A stretch of DNA of 61,542 nt from Algoriphagus algorifonticola (GTDB lineage: Bacteria > Bacteroidota > Bacteroidia > Cytophagales > Cyclobacteriaceae): assembly GCF_007655305.1 (NCBI RefSeq), contig NZ_VLOG01000039.1:225507-287048 (forward strand), written 5' to 3'. Position numbers and translations under genes: made by a program. The stretch's first letter is position 1; each line of letters opens with the position of its first letter. Below, in pieces: positions 58,957-61,542 of the stretch. A model generated the notes under the pieces. The model did no database searches. It was given only the letters and a program-made list of their open reading frames with translations, and was not told the DNA's origin.

Positions 58957-59385
58957 TTATTCTTCCTTTACAAACTCATGTTTCTTCAAAAAATCCATAA
59001 AGAGGCTTACTGACATGGGCTTTTGAATGTAATCTTTTACGATAGGGTAAGAAAATGCTTTTTCCTTGTCAGAGCGGTCAATAGAGCTGGTGATAATGGA
59101 AATGTAAAACTGATTTTGGATACTTTTGGGTAGTGTAGAAAATTCATCCAAAAAATCCCAACCGTCCATGACCGGCATATTTATATCCAATAAAATTAAA
59201 GTAGGTTTTTCGTTCTTTGCAATTTCATTTTGAGCAACTCGCTTTTGAATTTCTTGAATTGCGGATTGGCCATTTTCAAATTGAGTGATTTCTCTGTCAA
59301 ATTTGATATTTGATAAGATCCTCTTTCCTAGCATTCTAACGATTGCATCATCGTCAACAAATATGATTTCGTTTAGTGTAAACAT
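58957..59385 (-). CDS. Receiver-only response regulator (CheY-like)
   Basis: A 142-aa REC domain starting at ATG 59385. Acidic pocket VDDD (10-13), phospho-acceptor Asp67 in ILLDINMPVMDGWDFLD, Thr/Ser of IITSS and Lys of YIQKP. An upstream ATG at 59442 would add 19 residues without receiver features. The loop before strand 3 carries a short insertion (AQNEIAKNEK). No DNA-binding or enzymatic output domain. Similar in plan to the lone receiver at 44.6 kb. Partner kinase unknown. Confidence 0.9.
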   Translation of the reverse strand: MFTLNEIIFVDDDAIVRMLGKRILSNIKFDREITQFENGQSAIQEIQKRVAQNEIAKNEKPTLILLDINMPVMDGWDFLDEFSTLPKSIQNQFYISIITSSIDRSDKEKAFSYPIVKDYIQKPMSVSLFMDFLKKHEFVKEE

Positions 59386-59548
59386 CCCATCTTTTGAATA
59401 ATACATCGAATGTATTGCATTATTTTGATTAAATGTATTCAAAAAGACCAGAAAATCTTAAATTTTTAATGATTTACAAAATATTCTCTATCAAATGAAA
59501 AATATTGTAGGTATCAGGAAATATCAAATCAACTTTAATTTTAGATTC

Positions 59549-59911
59549 ATGAAACATGTATCCCTTATTTTACTTTTAGGAATGATATTTTCCTCTTGTC
59601 AAAAAGATGAATTGCCAGTTTTGGTTTGCGGTGTTGAGGACCCAGTTGAAGACTTAGACTGGTTGAATGAGCAAATACGTGAGTTAGAGGGTTCAGATTT
59701 TGCGGTATTCCAGTACTTCACACAAGCAAAATCGGGTAATCAAGAAATTTTTATTTTAAAGAATTGCTGCTCAAACTGCAATTCTGTTTTTCCAATTTAT
59801 GATTGCCAGGGAAATGAACTGGGTAGTATAGGTGATAGTAGATTTCCAATGAGTTCTTTTTCCGATGAGAAGGTAATTTGGAAATCTTCAAACTCACTCT
59901 GTAATGTTTAG
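59549..59911 (+). CDS. Cysteine-rich putative lipoprotein
   Basis: A 120-aa precursor starting at ATG 59549, giving a clean lipobox (LGMIFSSC, Cys17); the frame extends 18 codons upstream but only with polar residues. The mature domain holds LVCGVEDPVEDLDWLNEQI and then CCSNCNSVFPIYDCQGNELG, resembling in layout small Bacteroidota lipoproteins with a DLxWL motif and a conserved Cys cluster. The cysteines probably form disulfides in the envelope. Function unknown. Confidence 0.7.
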   Translation: MKHVSLILLLGMIFSSCQKDELPVLVCGVEDPVEDLDWLNEQIRELEGSDFAVFQYFTQAKSGNQEIFILKNCCSNCNSVFPIYDCQGNELGSIGDSRFPMSSFSDEKVIWKSSNSLCNV

Positions 59912-60097
59912 ATTTATTCGAATTATTCCTATTGATAATCTAAGGGCTTTGGGTTATTAAATATCTTTATATCAGGAGTTTAAATTCTTGATTAAAGGTT
60001 TTAAAAAATATTTTTCTTGGTTTAGAGTGGGGCATGAAAAAGCATCAAATTATTTGCTTTCATTTGCGATTTGAATAGACAATTGCCCCAACCTTTC

Positions 60098-61351
60098 ATG
60101 AAAAAAAACCTTCTTACTTATTCGATTATTGGGGCAATGGTGCTCGGAATGATCGTTGGATTTTCAATTTTTAAAAGCGAAGATCCTGAATTAATCAGTG
60201 CCTATAGTGGTAATATCAAACTGCTAGCCACCATCTTCATCCGTCTGGTTCAGATGATTATTGCCCCTTTAGTTTTCTGTACCTTGGTAGTGGGTATAGC
60301 TAAGTTAGGAAATGTGAGGACTGTCAGTAGGATAGGAGGAAAAGCGATGATTTGGTTCTTTTCTGCCTCATTAGTTTCCTTATTAATTGGCTTAGTAATG
60401 GTCAATTTTTATGAGCCAGGAATGGGAATGAATCTGAGTTCTGAAGATGCTGCTGGAGTAGCTGATGTTACAGCAAAGACCAAGCAGTTTTCCCTTTTAA
60501 ATTTTGTGGAGCATATAGTTCCCAAAAGTGTTTTTGAAGCCATGGCCACCAATGAGATTCTTCAATTGGTTGTGTTTTCCATATTCTTTGGAATAGCGCT
60601 GGCCGGATTAGGTCCTACAGCTTTGCCTTTGATCAATGCTTTGGAAATTGTTGCTCATGTTGTTTTGAAAATGGTAGGCTACGTGATGATGACCGCTCCG
60701 TTAGGCGTGTTCGGTGCTATTTCTGCTGTGATTGCCACCAGAGGCCTGGATATATTGCTTACCTATGCCAAGTATTTCGGGGCTTTTATTGCTGGTATCT
60801 TAGTCCTATGGATGGTCTTGCTCTTTGTAGGCTATTTGGTTATTGGAAAAAGATTGCCTGAGCTCATAAGAGGACTTTTTGGCTCCATGGTAATTGCTTT
60901 CAGTACAACCAGTTCAGAAGCTGTTTTTCCGAAGCTCACAGAGGATTTGAAAAAATTTGGGTGTAATGACAGAATCGTGTCTTTCACTTTGCCATTGGGG
61001 TATTCTTTCAATCTGGATGGAAGTATGATGTATATGACTTTCGCCAGTATTTTTATTGCTCAGGTTTATGGAATCGAATTGGATTTGGGTACTCAACTCA
61101 CCATGTTGTTGGTGCTAATGCTAAGTAGTAAAGGTGTAGCAGGTGTCCCAAGAGCAAGTTTGGTGGTAGTTGCAGCCACCTGTGGTATGTTTGGTATTCC
61201 GGTAGAGGGAATAGCTTTAATTTTACCCATCGACCATTTTTGTGATATGTTCCGAAGTGCCACCAACGTGTTGGGAAATGGGTTAGCTACAGCAGCTGTC
61301 AGTAAGTGGGAAGGTGAACTTCAAACAGTTGAAGAAAAAGTTTTGATTTAA
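60098..61351 (+). CDS. Dicarboxylate/amino acid:cation symporter (DAACS)
   Basis: A 417-aa secondary carrier of the GltP/DctA/GltPh family importing glutamate, aspartate or C4-dicarboxylates with Na+ or H+. Hairpin and substrate-binding motifs are visible: STTSSEAVFPKL (HP1 serine-rich tip), LPLGYSFNLDGSMMYMTFASIFIAQ (TM7 NMDG-like, here NLDGS), SSKGVAGVPRASLVV (HP2) and DHFCDMFRSATNVLGN (TM8). About eight spans plus two hairpins. Start at ATG 60098; a TTG nine codons upstream is unlikely because MKKNLLTYSI is the usual N-terminus type. A terminator follows. Confidence 0.93.
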   Translation: MKKNLLTYSIIGAMVLGMIVGFSIFKSEDPELISAYSGNIKLLATIFIRLVQMIIAPLVFCTLVVGIAKLGNVRTVSRIGGKAMIWFFSASLVSLLIGLVMVNFYEPGMGMNLSSEDAAGVADVTAKTKQFSLLNFVEHIVPKSVFEAMATNEILQLVVFSIFFGIALAGLGPTALPLINALEIVAHVVLKMVGYVMMTAPLGVFGAISAVIATRGLDILLTYAKYFGAFIAGILVLWMVLLFVGYLVIGKRLPELIRGLFGSMVIAFSTTSSEAVFPKLTEDLKKFGCNDRIVSFTLPLGYSFNLDGSMMYMTFASIFIAQVYGIELDLGTQLTMLLVLMLSSKGVAGVPRASLVVVAATCGMFGIPVEGIALILPIDHFCDMFRSATNVLGNGLATAAVSKWEGELQTVEEKVLI

Positions 61352-61400
61352 AAGTTGAGGTTGAAATTTGACCTAATAATCGGCGATTGATAAAATGAAA

Positions 61401-61430
61401 AGGCGCATTGTTTGACTGCGCCTATTTTTT
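61401..61430 (+). terminator. Intrinsic terminator of the symporter gene
   Basis: AGGCGCA (61401-61407) pairs with TGCGCCT (61417-61423), followed by ATTTTTTT, about 50 nt after the stop codon. Confidence 0.8.
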
Positions 61431-61495
61431 TGATTATTTAACCCGGATTATGCATTAGAATCTGTAATGAGAGATCAAACCGCAATAAAATCAAG

Positions 61496-61542
61496 TATTT
61501 AGCGAATGAAGCATAGCACCGCTACGGTGATTGAGCTAAATA
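61496..61542. repeat. Nested hairpin cut by the window edge
   Basis: TATTTAGC (61496-61503) pairs with GCTAAATA (61535-61542) and encloses CACCG-CTA-CGGTG (61517-61529). The pairing reaches the last base of the window, so a longer palindrome or repeat element probably continues outside. The preceding 61441-61495 carries no gene. Confidence 0.55.

Noticed and set aside
1..61542. tRNA, rRNA, riboswitch or CRISPR features
   Set aside because: The gaps over about 150 nt were read on both strands for cloverleaf arms, known riboswitch cores and regularly spaced repeats; none was convincing.

Overview
The window reads as a contiguous chromosomal segment of a Bacteroidota bacterium, most likely from the Cyclobacteriaceae (an Algoriphagus-like organism). 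That placement is inferred from gene content: POT transporter, S9 and tricorn-like secreted peptidases, PD40-OmpA proteins, DUF2452, DUF4136, EgtB/EgtD, and lone receiver proteins. It also rests on AT-rich intergenic DNA, weak Shine-Dalgarno sites and TTTG/TAnnTTTG-type promoters. It has not been checked against any database. Coding density is high and strands alternate often. No rRNA, tRNA, CRISPR array, prophage or complete insertion sequence was seen.

Layout. 1-8 kb: 5' part of a glutaryl-CoA-dehydrogenase-like gene divergent from tryptophan 2,3-dioxygenase; gamma-glutamyltransferase translationally coupled to a secreted S9 peptidase; a lone Hpt phosphotransfer protein; a repeat-filled gap; a three-gene operon of unknown function (48-aa membrane protein, DUF2452 protein, 214-aa protein). 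8-13 kb: deoxynucleoside kinase, 3-hydroxybutyryl-CoA dehydrogenase, CvfB-like S1 protein, ArsC-fold protein without the catalytic cysteine, YkgJ protein, ROK kinase, lipoprotein. 13-19 kb: a membrane protein, topoisomerase IV parE-parC, trmH. 19-26 kb: beta-barrel-like protein, cyclophilin, pckA, POT peptide transporter, TetR regulator, tyrS. 26-37 kb: tricorn-like S41 peptidase, BlaI-type regulator, fatty acid desaturase, small membrane and AlbA_2 proteins, histone-deacetylase family protein, Skp-like lipoprotein, deoxyhypusine-synthase-like enzyme, PD40-OmpA protein. 37-45 kb: Tat-exported Gfo/Idh/MocA oxidoreductase, GH20 hexosaminidase, AgcS symporter plus glycerate kinase, an extremely acidic 63-aa protein, a lone receiver. 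45-52 kb: DUF962 and DUF4136 proteins, dCMP deaminase, murB, aspartoacylase-like protein, egtBD (ergothioneine), phosphosugar mutase. 52-61.5 kb: an unrecognised secreted protein with a GH2 enzyme, 4-hydroxyphenylpyruvate dioxygenase, acyltransferase, BASS transporter, a second lone receiver, a Cys-rich lipoprotein, and a dicarboxylate/amino-acid symporter.

Themes. Peptide and amino-acid use is prominent: Ggt, two secreted peptidases, the POT, AgcS and DAACS carriers, and aromatic amino-acid degradation by TDO, HPPD and possibly GCDH, with PckA for gluconeogenesis. Polysaccharide trimming is represented by GH20, GH2 and a secreted oxidoreductase. Signalling parts (one Hpt, two receiver-only proteins) are scattered with no kinase nearby.

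The most unusual signal is non-coding. About 470-bp MITE-like elements with GAGGCTGTCTCA termini occur in three copies, one with a large internal deletion. All five gene 3' ends that face an element end lie 5-10 nt from it, so the elements look like shared terminators. A second repeat of about 150 bp (TATCCGC termini) has two copies. A third, palindrome-rich repeat has two copies, one flanked by a 17-bp direct repeat that copies the leader of the adjacent gene. Several intrinsic terminators overlap stop codons, lie inside opposing genes, or abut a start codon.
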